From Microbulbifer sp. GL-2 (GTDB lineage: Bacteria > Pseudomonadota > Gammaproteobacteria > Pseudomonadales > Cellvibrionaceae): a stretch of DNA of 64,000 nucleotides. The stretch's first letter is position 1. Each line of letters begins with the position of its first letter. The position numbers were made by a program, and so were the translations under genes. Of this stretch, positions 46,264-54,535 are shown one piece after another. The stretch is taken from the NCBI RefSeq assembly GCF_007183175.1, contig NZ_AP019807.1:830001-894000 (forward strand). The letters are read 5' to 3'. The notes beneath the pieces were generated by a model, which saw only the letters and a list, made by a program, of their open reading frames with translations, had not been told where the DNA came from and did no database searches.

Positions 46264-46521
46264 TTAAGCAGTTTCGATAGAAACGAACTTGCGGTTATTG
46301 GGGCCCTTAACTTCGAACTTCACAACACCGTCCGCAGTAGCGAACAGGGTGTGGTCCTTGCCCATACCAACGTTAATACCGGCGTGGAACTTGGTGCCAC
46401 GCTGGCGAACGATGATATTGCCTGCAGCTACAGACTGACCGCCAAAGCGCTTAACGCCCAGGCGTTTACTCTCGGAATCGCGACCATTTCGCGTACTACC
46501 GCCAGCTTTCTTATGTGCCAT
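46264..46521 (-). CDS. rpmA: 50S ribosomal protein L27
   Basis: Large-subunit protein of 85 residues whose N-terminus reaches the peptidyl-transferase centre. The start MAHKKAGGSTRNGRDS and the GGQSVAAGNIIVRQRGTKFH core are characteristic. It has no Firmicute-type cleaved N-terminal extension. It lies 17 bases downstream of rplU in a two-gene unit. Confidence 0.98.
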   Translation of the reverse strand: MAHKKAGGSTRNGRDSESKRLGVKRFGGQSVAAGNIIVRQRGTKFHAGINVGMGKDHTLFATADGVVKFEVKGPNNRKFVSIETA

Positions 46522-46538
46522 GAGTCGTTACTCCTCTG

Positions 46539-46850
46539 TTATGCCTTGATGCCAGTGATTTTAACTTCGGTGTACCACTGACGGTGGCCCTGGCGCTTCA
46601 TGGAATGCTTACGGCGACGGAACTTGATGATTTTCACCTTCTCACCGCGGCCGTGGCTTACCACTTCAGCTGACACTTTAGCGCCACCTACCACAGGAGC
46701 GCCGATGTTGATCTTGTCACCGTCAACAACCATCAGCACTTTGTCGAAATCGATGGTTTCGCCAGTAGCTACTTCCAGCTTTTCCAGGCGAATAACTTCG
46801 CCCTCTTCTACACGGTGTTGCTTGCCACCGCTCTCAAAAACAGCGTACAT
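46539..46850 (-). CDS. rplU: 50S ribosomal protein L21
   Basis: Large-subunit protein of 103 residues (MYAVFESGGKQHRVEEGEV; C-terminal FRRRKHSMKRQGHRQ binds 23S rRNA). GGAG lies nine bases before the ATG at 46850; the frame is open to 46943, but those residues are not family-like. It is the first gene of rplU-rpmA, with a good promoter upstream, and divergent from ispB. Confidence 0.98.
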   Translation of the reverse strand: MYAVFESGGKQHRVEEGEVIRLEKLEVATGETIDFDKVLMVVDGDKINIGAPVVGGAKVSAEVVSHGRGEKVKIIKFRRRKHSMKRQGHRQWYTEVKITGIKA

Positions 46851-47008
46851 ATTTCTATGCTCCGATATGGACGACACGAAGCAGCGGGGAACTATATAGT
46901 CACCATTCCGCATTTTGGGAGCTTGCGCCGTGTTGTTTAACATCTATTCGCCCAGAGGCCCTAGCACGACCCTATAGCCGCACAGCGCCCGCAATTGGCG
47001 GGGCGCAG

Positions 47009-47037
47009 ATTCTAATCAATTCGCCGGGTTGATACAA
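47009..47037 (-). promoter_or_regulatory. Sigma-70 promoter of rplU-rpmA
   Basis: On the minus strand TTGTAT (47037-47032) and TAGAAT (47014-47009) are separated by 17 bases, followed by a GC-rich discriminator (TGCGCCCC) as expected for growth-rate-controlled ribosomal promoters. It lies about 160 bases before rplU and about 65 bases from ispB. Confidence 0.65.
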
Positions 47038-47100
47038 TAGCGCCCCTTCGCCACCCCGGCCCCCGGGAGGCGCCAGTCTAGTCGTATAAGGAATTCTCAC

Positions 47101-48063
47101 ATGCTGCCTTTTCACCGGGTCGCCGCCGAAGACTTTGCCGCGGTCAACCAGCGCATTCTCGACCAACTGCACTCAGATGTTCCCCTGGTGGAAAACATAG
47201 GGCACTACTTGGTGGAGGCCGGCGGCAAGCGCCTGCGCCCACTGCTGGTACTGCTATGCGCGAGAGCCTGCGGCTACCGGGGTGAGAGCCATATCGACCT
47301 GGCCACTATTATCGAGTTTATCCATACCGCGACATTGCTGCACGACGACGTGGTGGACACATCCGATATGCGTCGTGGTCGCCTCACCGCCAACGCCAAG
47401 TGGGGCAATGCCCCCAGTGTCCTGGTGGGGGACTTTCTCTACTCCCGCGCCTTCCAGATGATGGTCGCCCTCAAGGATATGAGTATCATGGCGATTCTCT
47501 CTGACACTACCAATACGATTGCTGAAGGCGAGGTACAGCAGCTGGTCAATGCCGGCGATCCCGAGGTAAGTGAGGATAATTATTTTACTGTTATCCATAA
47601 AAAGACCGGTGCCCTGTTTGAGGCAGCCTGCGAAACTGCCGCTGTAATGGCCGACTGCTCCAGTGAGGAGCAGACGGCGCTGAAACTTTACGGTCGCCAC
47701 CTGGGCCTCGCCTTCCAGCTGGTTGACGATGCTCTCGACTACCGCGGCAACTCGGAGGAGCTGGGTAAAAATGTGGGGGATGACTTGGCAGAGGGCAAAC
47801 CAACCCTGCCCCTGATCTACACCATGGCAAATGGCAACAAAGAACAGGCCCTACTGGTAAAAGAGGCGATTGAACAGCGCAGCGCGGAGAAACTGCCGGA
47901 GATAATCGAAGCAATCGAGACCTGCGGCGCGCTGGATTACACTATGGAGCGCGCGCGCGCGGCGGTAAATGACGCCAAAGAGCAACTCACCTTCCTTCCT
48001 GATTGCGAGCAAAAGAAGGCCCTGCAACAACTAGCCAGTTTTGCCGTAGAGAGGAATGTATAA
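47101..48063 (+). CDS. ispB: Octaprenyl (long-chain polyprenyl) diphosphate synthase
   Basis: Makes the all-trans prenyl side chain of ubiquinone/menaquinone. The 320-residue trans-prenyltransferase has GGKRLRPLLVLL, the first Asp-rich motif LLHDDVVDTSDMRRG and the second FQLVDDALDY. Small residues before the first Asp motif are consistent with a long product, but chain length is not certain. It is divergent from rplU, the conserved neighbourhood in Pseudomonas and E. coli. No clear terminator is seen directly after it. Confidence 0.93.
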   Translation: MLPFHRVAAEDFAAVNQRILDQLHSDVPLVENIGHYLVEAGGKRLRPLLVLLCARACGYRGESHIDLATIIEFIHTATLLHDDVVDTSDMRRGRLTANAKWGNAPSVLVGDFLYSRAFQMMVALKDMSIMAILSDTTNTIAEGEVQQLVNAGDPEVSEDNYFTVIHKKTGALFEAACETAAVMADCSSEEQTALKLYGRHLGLAFQLVDDALDYRGNSEELGKNVGDDLAEGKPTLPLIYTMANGNKEQALLVKEAIEQRSAEKLPEIIEAIETCGALDYTMERARAAVNDAKEQLTFLPDCEQKKALQQLASFAVERNV

Positions 48064-48556
48064 CATCGATACCCACAGCGGTGGGGCGACGGACCGTGAC
48101 TCCACCTTCCCCCACCCAACTCAAATAGCTCCCGAAAAAACATACCTCATATGCATTCAAACGCACCAGCACCAAGAGGAAAGTTCGAATAATAAAACTG
48201 CGTAAAAAATTTATGTGGGAGGGGGATTAAGTTTGCATTGCTCTAAAGAGCAATGCTGAAGTTATTACACAGAGAAGGGCATTACCCTTATCTTGAAGCT
48301 GGTTATTTAAAATGCGCCCTATTAATAAAAAAATAGATTCAGCAATAGCTCAACCAAATTTTCTGGCCCACTATTTATAAAGCTATGTATTTTTTCAAAA
48401 TGAATACCCACTAAATATTTACAGAAAAACCAACGTCAGCTTTTTGAATAGTAGGAGATAGGGGTGGGAATTGAGACCAGCCAAGTCCACCGACTGGCTA
48501 GCCTCACGAATTATTTAATAACCTGCGTCAATATCAGCTATTCAAATAACTCTTTT
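48064..48556. other. Gene-free interval between ispB and manB
   Basis: About 490 bases without a supportable gene, more AT-rich than its flanks. It holds one perfect 9-base hairpin (GCATTGCTC-TAAA-GAGCAATGC at 48235-48256) without a U-run. An imperfect hairpin near 48477-48500 (AGCCAAGTC/GACTGGCT) lies on the manB side. Both convergent transcripts must end here, but no standard intrinsic terminator is evident. Confidence 0.6.
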
Positions 48557-49906
48557 TTAACTACGAATCAGGCTGAGAAGCTCTTTGGTTTTTTCCTGCA
48601 TTAAAGCTTCATCCCCACGGGATTCCACATTTAAACGAACCACAGGCTCTGTATTGGACATGCGCAAGTTAAAGCGCCATTCAGGATAAACTATGCTCAA
48701 GCCATCTACATGCTCGACACTTTTAGCTTCCGGTGCAAACTTTTCTTCCGCAGCCTTCAGCAGTGCCGCTGCATCCTTCACCTTGGAATTAATCTCTCCA
48801 GAACAAGGAAAAGCAGCCATACGCTCACTAACCAGCCGTGAAAGGGGCTTACCGCTGCGGCTAACCAGTTCTGCCACTAGCAACCAAGGAATCATACCGC
48901 TGTCACAGTAAGCGAAGTCACGAAAATAGTGGTGAGCGCTCATCTCTCCACCATAGATGGCATCTTCCTTACGCATACGCTCTTTGATAAAAGCATGGCC
49001 AGTCTTACTCTGCACCGGCTCACCACCAGCGGCACGGACAATATCCTCTGTATTCCACAGCAGGCGCGGATCATGAACCACCTTGGCGCCTTTGTGCTTA
49101 AGCAGGAATGCTTCAGCAAGCAGCCCCACCACATAGTACCCCTCGATGAACTCGCCCCTCTCATCGAAGAAAAAGCAGCGGTCAAAATCACCATCCCAAG
49201 CTATCCCAAAATCAGCCCCACTCTCACGCACAGCTTCCGCGGTAGATGCGCGGTTCTCCGGCAGGATTGGGTTGGGAATTCCATTAGGGAAATTTCCGTT
49301 CGGCTGGTGGTGCACCCGCACAAATTCGAATGGCAGGTGTGGAGCCAAAGCATCCACTACTGCACCGGCACCACCATTACCGGCATTCACGACCAGTTTT
49401 AGGGGACTTAGGGCCGCATTATCTATATAGCCCAGCAGATGCTGTACAAAATCCGCACGATGCGCCAAGCGCTGCAGGTCACCGCGACTGGTCACCGGAG
49501 CAAAGTTATTTTTCTCCGCCAGGCGCTTGATATCCAAAAGGCCTGTATCTCCACTGATGGGGCTACTTCCGGCACGAACAAATTTCATACCGTTGTAATC
49601 CATCGGGTTATGACTGGCGGTCACACAAATACCGCCATCAAAGTCTCCGTTGAAGGTGGCAAAGTAAACCTCTTCAGTACCACACTCACCAATATGGAAT
49701 ACATCGGCCCCGGCGTCGCGCAGCCCATTGTTTAGGGCATCCGTCAACTCAGCACTGGTCAAGCGAATATCATGCCCGACCACTACCCGGCGCGCACCCA
49801 GGAACTGGGCAAAGGCACGTCCAACCCGGTAGGCAACCTCTGTATTTAATTCTTCTGGCACGCGACCGCGCAAATCGTAAGCCTTAAAACAGGTAAGCTC
49901 AGCCAA
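48557..49906 (-). CDS. manB: Phosphomannomutase (CpsG/ManB type)
   Basis: Interconverts mannose-6-phosphate and mannose-1-phosphate for GDP-mannose. The alpha-D-phosphohexomutase family protein has 449 residues. The N-terminus AELTCFKAYDLRGRVPEELN is CpsG-like, the active Ser is in TASHNPMDYNGMK (about residue 98), the metal loop is DGDFDRCFF, and the sugar-binding loop is GGEMSAHHYF. The start is a TTG directly after the galU stop, with AGGAG inside the end of galU, so galU-manB is translationally coupled. It may also act on glucose phosphates, as AlgC does, but the sequence is closer to CpsG. Confidence 0.9.
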   Translation of the reverse strand: MAELTCFKAYDLRGRVPEELNTEVAYRVGRAFAQFLGARRVVVGHDIRLTSAELTDALNNGLRDAGADVFHIGECGTEEVYFATFNGDFDGGICVTASHNPMDYNGMKFVRAGSSPISGDTGLLDIKRLAEKNNFAPVTSRGDLQRLAHRADFVQHLLGYIDNAALSPLKLVVNAGNGGAGAVVDALAPHLPFEFVRVHHQPNGNFPNGIPNPILPENRASTAEAVRESGADFGIAWDGDFDRCFFFDERGEFIEGYYVVGLLAEAFLLKHKGAKVVHDPRLLWNTEDIVRAAGGEPVQSKTGHAFIKERMRKEDAIYGGEMSAHHYFRDFAYCDSGMIPWLLVAELVSRSGKPLSRLVSERMAAFPCSGEINSKVKDAAALLKAAEEKFAPEAKSVEHVDGLSIVYPEWRFNLRMSNTEPVVRLNVESRGDEALMQEKTKELLSLIRS

Positions 49907-50755
49907 TTATTTCTTCTCCTGAGTTGCCTGCTCCGGCAGATACACATTCTCATAGACATGATTAGTGGCTTCAATAAAGCCCTCAACCGAGCCACAATCA
50001 AATCGTCGCCCCTTAAACGCATACGCCAATACACACCCCTGGCGCGCCTGGGCAAGCAATGCATCAGTAATTTGCACCTCCCCATTTTTTCCGGGAGGCG
50101 TGTCGCGAATCAGATCAAAGATATCTGGAGTTAGAATATAGCGGCCAATAATCGCTTTGTTACTTGGCGCCTCTTCCGTTGCAGGTTTTTCTACCATGTC
50201 AGTAACCTGATACAGGCCCGGTTTGATTTCATTACCTGCGATTACACCAAACTTATGTATCTGATCCTTAGGCACTTCCTCAACAGCAACAATGCTGCAA
50301 CGAAACTGCTTATATAGTTGCACCATTTGTGCCAGTACGCCCATGTCCTCATTCAGGCACAGGTCATCCGCCAATACCACAGCGAATGGCTCATCCCCTA
50401 CCAGGCGTCGGCCTTGCAGGATTGCATCCCCTAAACCGCGCATTTCCCCTTGGCGAGTGTAGGAGAAGCTGGCACTGTCAATTACTTGACGAACAGAGTC
50501 CAGATAGCGCTCTTTGCCGGTTCCGGCAATCTGGTGCTCAAGTTCGAAATTGGTATCGAAGTGATCTTCAATAGCGCGTTTGCCCCGACCAGTGACAAAG
50601 CCGATCTCCGTCAGACCGGCTTCAATCGCTTCCTCCACACCGTACTGCACCAACGGCTTGTTCACCAGAGGCAGCATCTCTTTAGGCATAGCTTTGGTGG
50701 CAGGTAGGAAACGTGTGCCATAACCGGCAACCGGGAATAAACATTTCTTGAGCAT
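49907..50755 (-). CDS. galU: UTP--glucose-1-phosphate uridylyltransferase
   Basis: Makes UDP-glucose for lipopolysaccharide core, exopolysaccharide and trehalose. The 282-residue nucleotidyltransferase has the signature LFPVAGYGTRFLPATKAMPKEMLPL, then VLADDLCLNEDMGVL and EKPATEEAPSN. It starts at ATG 50755 behind GGGAG; the frame is open to 50833 without support. It is first of the galU-manB pair and divergent from fabA. Confidence 0.95.
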   Translation of the reverse strand: MLKKCLFPVAGYGTRFLPATKAMPKEMLPLVNKPLVQYGVEEAIEAGLTEIGFVTGRGKRAIEDHFDTNFELEHQIAGTGKERYLDSVRQVIDSASFSYTRQGEMRGLGDAILQGRRLVGDEPFAVVLADDLCLNEDMGVLAQMVQLYKQFRCSIVAVEEVPKDQIHKFGVIAGNEIKPGLYQVTDMVEKPATEEAPSNKAIIGRYILTPDIFDLIRDTPPGKNGEVQITDALLAQARQGCVLAYAFKGRRFDCGSVEGFIEATNHVYENVYLPEQATQEKK

Positions 50756-51030
50756 TATGCTCTCCCATATTCTAAAAACGAGCGCCCCCCAGCGCTTGGG
50801 CGGAAACGTATCATAGACGGAAGGGGTAATCACTTACAGAAGATGACGCCGAATTCACCGTCAAGACCGTATAATTAGGCACCAAATACCTTAAGATTAT
50901 GAAAGCAATTCCAGCGCCAGTCACAAAAACAGCCCTGACCGACTAGACAAGCGACACAGAGCCCTTAGAATGCCCGCTCTTACAAAAACGCCCAGTATGG
51001 ATTGCGTAACCACCCACTAACGGGGAAAAG

Positions 51031-51555
51031 ATGAGTAATTTTGTTCAAAAAAGCACCTATAGCAGAGAGGAGCTACTAGCTTGCTCCCAGGGTAAGATGT
51101 TTGGCCCTGGCAATGCACAGCTCCCCGCTCCCAACATGCTGATGCTGGATCGCATCACGCACATCTCAAAGGAAGGCGGAGCCTTCGGCAAGGGAGAGCT
51201 GATCGCGGAACTGGACATACACCCCGACCTATGGTTTTTCGACTGCCACTTTCCCGGCGACCCGGTAATGCCCGGCTGTCTCGGCCTGGATGCGATGTGG
51301 CAGCTACTCGGCTACTTTTTAGCTTGGAAGGGCAACCCCGGGCACGGCCGTGCCCTCGGTTGTGGTGAGGTCAAATTTACCGGTCAGATCTTGCCTACCA
51401 GCAAGAAAGTCACCTACCACATCCAAATGAGCCGCATCGTTGAACGCAGGCTTGTTATGGGAATTGGTGATGGCACAGTTTCAGTTGACGGTCGTGAAAT
51501 TTACACAGCCAAGGATCTTCGCGTAGGCTTATTTACCCGTACCGATAATTTTTAA
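51031..51555 (+). CDS. fabA: 3-hydroxydecanoyl-ACP dehydratase/isomerase
   Basis: Introduces the cis double bond in anaerobic unsaturated fatty acid synthesis. The 174-residue hot-dog fold protein has the active-site His in FFDCHFPGDPVMPGCLGLDAMWQ and the Asp in the same segment; KFTGQILPTSKKVTYHI is family-typical. A GGGGAAAAG ribosome site precedes the ATG. A TATAAT at 50870-50875 may be the promoter -10. It is followed by fabB 68 bases on, the conserved fabAB pair; no convincing FabR or FadR operator was found by eye. Confidence 0.97.
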   Translation: MSNFVQKSTYSREELLACSQGKMFGPGNAQLPAPNMLMLDRITHISKEGGAFGKGELIAELDIHPDLWFFDCHFPGDPVMPGCLGLDAMWQLLGYFLAWKGNPGHGRALGCGEVKFTGQILPTSKKVTYHIQMSRIVERRLVMGIGDGTVSVDGREIYTAKDLRVGLFTRTDNF

Positions 51556-51623
51556 ACACACTGAAAACCACTATCGGTAGAATTTATGAAGTACTCTACC
51601 GACAAGCTATGCTGGAGACCACT

Positions 51624-52847
51624 ATGCGTCGGGTAGTCATTACCGGAATGGGTATTACATCCTGTATCGGCACCAATACAGAAGAAGTCACCGCCTCGCT
51701 GAAGGCTGGACGCAGCGGAATCCGCTTCCAAGAGGAATACCAGGAACTCGGCCTGCGCAGCCAGGTTGCAGGCCCTGTGGATATCGACTTCAAGGAGCAC
51801 ATCGATAGAAAGCAACTCCGCTTTATGGGAGATGCCGCTGCCTACGCGTATATCGCCATGCGCGAGGCTATCGACATGTCAGGCCTGCAGGAGCGCGAAA
51901 TATCCAACCCGCGCTCGGGCATTGTAATGGGCTCAGGTGGCACATCCACACAACAGATTATCGATGCCGCTCACACTCTTAAGACGAAAGGGGTGAGACG
52001 TGTTGGTGCCTACCGGGTACCTCAGGTCATGAACAGCACTGTATCCGCCTGCCTCGCTACTCCTTTTAAAATTAAAGGGGTCAACTACAGCATTTCCTCT
52101 GCATGTGCCACCAGTGCGCACTGCATTGGACACGGGGCCGAGCTGATCCAGATGGGTAAGCAAGACGTTGTCTTTGCCGGAGGCGGTGAGGAACTCGCCT
52201 GGAGCCTTACCCACTTATTCGATGCCATGGGCGCACTCTCAAGCAAATATAACGATGAGCCCACCAAGGCCTCCCGCCCCTACGATGCCGAACGCGACGG
52301 TTTTGTAATTGCTGGCGGTGGCGGCTGCTTGGTATTGGAAGAGATGGAACACGCCGTTGCGCGCGGCGCCACTATCTATGCAGAGCTGACCGGTTATGGG
52401 GCAACCTCTGACGGCTACGATATGGTCGCCCCCAGCGGGGAAGGTGCAACCCGTTGTATGCAGCAGGCGCTCGCAGGTATGGATGGCAAAGGCCTGCAGG
52501 GTAACGTGGATTACATCAATACCCACGGTACCTCAACCCCCGTTGGAGATATAGCTGAGCTGAAAGCAATGCGCGAAGTCTTCGGCGACAAGGTTCCGGC
52601 ATTTGCCTCAACCAAGTCGCTAACAGGCCACTCCCTCGGTGCCGCCGGTGTTCAAGAGGCTATTTACAGCCTGCTGATGATGCAAAACAACTTTATCGCC
52701 GCATCCGCCAATGTAGACAAACTGGACCCAGCAGCCGAGGGTATGGACCTGGTCACCAACATTCGCGACTGTGATATCAAACGAGCCATGTCCAACAGTT
52801 TTGGTTTTGGTGGCACCAACGCCTGCCTGATCTTCGACAAAGTCTGA
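51624..52847 (+). CDS. fabB: 3-oxoacyl-ACP synthase I
   Basis: Condensing enzyme that elongates the cis-3-decenoyl product of FabA. The 407-residue thiolase-fold protein has the catalytic Cys in SISSACATSAHC, and the two His in NTHGTSTPVGD and SLTGHSLGAAG. The C-terminal NSFGFGGTNACLIF is typical. GGAG six bases upstream fixes the ATG at 51624; an in-frame start at 51609 is less likely. fabA-fabB forms an operon with a terminator after it. Confidence 0.97.
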   Translation: MRRVVITGMGITSCIGTNTEEVTASLKAGRSGIRFQEEYQELGLRSQVAGPVDIDFKEHIDRKQLRFMGDAAAYAYIAMREAIDMSGLQEREISNPRSGIVMGSGGTSTQQIIDAAHTLKTKGVRRVGAYRVPQVMNSTVSACLATPFKIKGVNYSISSACATSAHCIGHGAELIQMGKQDVVFAGGGEELAWSLTHLFDAMGALSSKYNDEPTKASRPYDAERDGFVIAGGGGCLVLEEMEHAVARGATIYAELTGYGATSDGYDMVAPSGEGATRCMQQALAGMDGKGLQGNVDYINTHGTSTPVGDIAELKAMREVFGDKVPAFASTKSLTGHSLGAAGVQEAIYSLLMMQNNFIAASANVDKLDPAAEGMDLVTNIRDCDIKRAMSNSFGFGGTNACLIFDKV

Positions 52848-52863
52848 TGGATTAAGACGAGTT

Positions 52864-52895
52864 AATAAAAAGGCGCCTAATGGCGCCTTTTTATT
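52864..52895. terminator. Bidirectional terminator after fabB
   Basis: A perfect inverted repeat with 14-base arms (AATAAAAAGGCGCC and its complement) and a 4-base loop ends in TTTTTATT. It lies between convergent fabB and the RmlD-like gene and carries A/T tracts on both sides. Confidence 0.93.
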
Positions 52896-52912
52896 ATTGA
52901 GGGTATCTGAAC

Positions 52913-53761
52913 CTACACAGACTTCTCCGCCCCCAAACGCTCCAGCCAAAGCTCTACCTGCCGGGTAAGTCCCTGGCGCCAACTATGTTGCTGGATACCA
53001 AAAACGTCACGCAACTTGCCACAAGCAAGTACAACACTTCGATCTCTCTGGTCTGAATCCTCCAGCGTACTCAGCTGCGCAAACCGCTCTTCATCGTGGA
53101 ATGATTGCGCCCGCTCCACAACTTCCAATGCAAATTCAATAGCAGTGCAACTATCCGAACTTCCGTAGTGATAAATCCCTGAGACACTGGCACCACTAGC
53201 CAATTGTTGTGCAGCTGCTACCGTCACACGAGCCATATCGAGAACAGTGACAGGGTTACCATTATTGAGACCATCCAACTCGAGGGGTTCTCCCGCTACA
53301 AAGCCGCGCAACACCCGCCCAAGAAGGGCGTCCTGGTTGCTGTCCACCATCCAGCCAAACCGCAGGATAGCCAGGTTCTCCAAATCACCCAGGGCGCGCT
53401 CACACGCCAACCACTGACGCCCACTACGGGCCTGCGGATCCGCCACTTCGTCCTCATCATATCTGCGTTGCTCACCACCGGCGAAAACCTGATAGGAAGA
53501 AAGGTGAATAACATGCTGGCAGGGGCTTCCAGCTAACTGCTTAGCCACCTGCAAGGCTTCAGGCATGCCCTGGTCATCAGCACAGGCTGAAGCATTAATT
53601 GCAATTGCTCCAGGACGCAGCTGGTCGAGTTCTGTGGGTGATAGTTGCTGCACACGAAATCCGGCGCGCTGCAGACGTTTCTGCAGCGCGCCGTCGATAT
53701 CGTTACCGGCAGTAATGACCGCGACCGTATCCGGCTTGTAGCCGGTATGTAGATCAGACAC
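52913..53761 (-). CDS. RmlD-like NAD(P)-dependent sugar-nucleotide reductase/epimerase
   Basis: Extended short-chain-dehydrogenase-like protein of 282 residues. The RmlD-type pattern SSYQVFAGGEQRRYDEDE (about 90-107) and LAILRFGWMVD support the family. The N-terminal cofactor loop reads ITAGNDIDGALQKRL and lacks the standard GxxGxxG glycines, and the YxxxK catalytic pair is not clear, so activity is doubtful. It begins with GTG 14 bases after ssb and is probably co-transcribed with it. Substrate unknown. Confidence 0.7.
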   Translation of the reverse strand: MSDLHTGYKPDTVAVITAGNDIDGALQKRLQRAGFRVQQLSPTELDQLRPGAIAINASACADDQGMPEALQVAKQLAGSPCQHVIHLSSYQVFAGGEQRRYDEDEVADPQARSGRQWLACERALGDLENLAILRFGWMVDSNQDALLGRVLRGFVAGEPLELDGLNNGNPVTVLDMARVTVAAAQQLASGASVSGIYHYGSSDSCTAIEFALEVVERAQSFHDEERFAQLSTLEDSDQRDRSVVLACGKLRDVFGIQQHSWRQGLTRQVELWLERLGAEKSV

Positions 53762-53775
53762 TGGATAGACCAGTC

Positions 53776-54387
53776 TTAGAAGGGAATATCGTCGTCAAAG
53801 CTGTTATCGAAGCCTCCAGTGGCCCCCTGGTTGGGCTGCTGCTGAGGCTGCTGCTTGTTGGATGGCGCCATCGGTGATGGGGCTGTGCGCCCTTGTGCAA
53901 AAGAGTCCTGGCTGCCTTGCTGGTAGCCTCCCTGGAAACCACCCTGCTGTTCGTAGCCCCCCTGGCCTCCGCCCACAGACTGACCGCCCATACCTGCAGC
54001 ACCCATTCCAGCACCACCCATACCCTGGCCAAAACCGCCCTGCTCTCCACGTCCGTCGAGCATCTGCATTTCACTGGCAACAATCTCGGTAGTGTAGCGG
54101 TCCTGGCCGCTATTCTTGTCCTGCCATTTACGGGTGCGCAATGAGCCCTCAATGTACACTTTAGAGCCCTTACGCAAGTACTCACCGGCAATCTCAGCCA
54201 GGCGGTTGAAGAACACCACTCGGTGCCACTCGGTTCGCTCCTGCTGCTGTCCGGTCTGCTTGTCCTTCCAGCTCTCACTCGTGGCCAGGCTCACATTGGT
54301 GACAGCACCGCCACTCGGCATATATTTGGTTTCCGGATCGTTTCCCAGATTACCGATCAGAATTACTTTATTGATCCCCCTGGCCAT
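53776..54387 (-). CDS. ssb: Single-stranded DNA-binding protein
   Basis: Tetrameric ssDNA-binding protein for replication, repair and recombination. The OB fold spans residues 1-112 (RGINKVILIGNLGNDPE, EWHRVVFFNRLAEIAGEYLRKGSKVYIEG). A long Gly/Gln/Met-rich linker follows, and the acidic tip DDDIPF recruits partner proteins. The 203 residues exceed E. coli SSB (178) mainly in the linker. GGAGAGGG precedes the ATG. The upstream interval holds a CRP-type palindrome and a near-consensus LexA box. The ssb/MFS/uvrA neighbourhood is as in Pseudomonas. Confidence 0.97.
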   Translation of the reverse strand: MARGINKVILIGNLGNDPETKYMPSGGAVTNVSLATSESWKDKQTGQQQERTEWHRVVFFNRLAEIAGEYLRKGSKVYIEGSLRTRKWQDKNSGQDRYTTEIVASEMQMLDGRGEQGGFGQGMGGAGMGAAGMGGQSVGGGQGGYEQQGGFQGGYQQGSQDSFAQGRTAPSPMAPSNKQQPQQQPNQGATGGFDNSFDDDIPF

Positions 54388-54447
54388 AGCCCTCTCCTCT
54401 CTTCGCCCCAGGTCCGACCCAGGTAATAATCATTCAAAAATTAAAAA

Positions 54448-54463
54448 TGTGAGTTCACTCACA
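54448..54463. promoter_or_regulatory. CRP/Vfr-type palindrome upstream of ssb
   Basis: TGTGA-GTTCAC-TCACA matches the CRP core TGTGA-N6-TCACA exactly, with AAA before it and T after it. Overall it is an 8-base inverted repeat around TC. It lies about 61 bases before the ssb ATG and about 70 bases after the MFS stop, so any target is ssb. It could also be a site for another dimeric regulator. Confidence 0.5.
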
Positions 54464-54496
54464 TCGACAATGCGTGGTCACCCAGAATGGCAACCA

Positions 54497-54512
54497 GTGT
54501 ATTTTTATCCAG
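54497..54512. promoter_or_regulatory. Degenerate LexA (SOS) box upstream of ssb
   Basis: GTG-N10-CAG with an AT-rich centre (TATTTTTATC) differs from CTG-N10-CAG by one base in a critical position; over the 20-base consensus I count 14 matches. It is about 110 bases upstream of ssb, a known SOS gene in E. coli. It may be weak or non-functional. Confidence 0.35.
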
Positions 54513-54535
54513 CAGCATACAACAGACACCACCAG

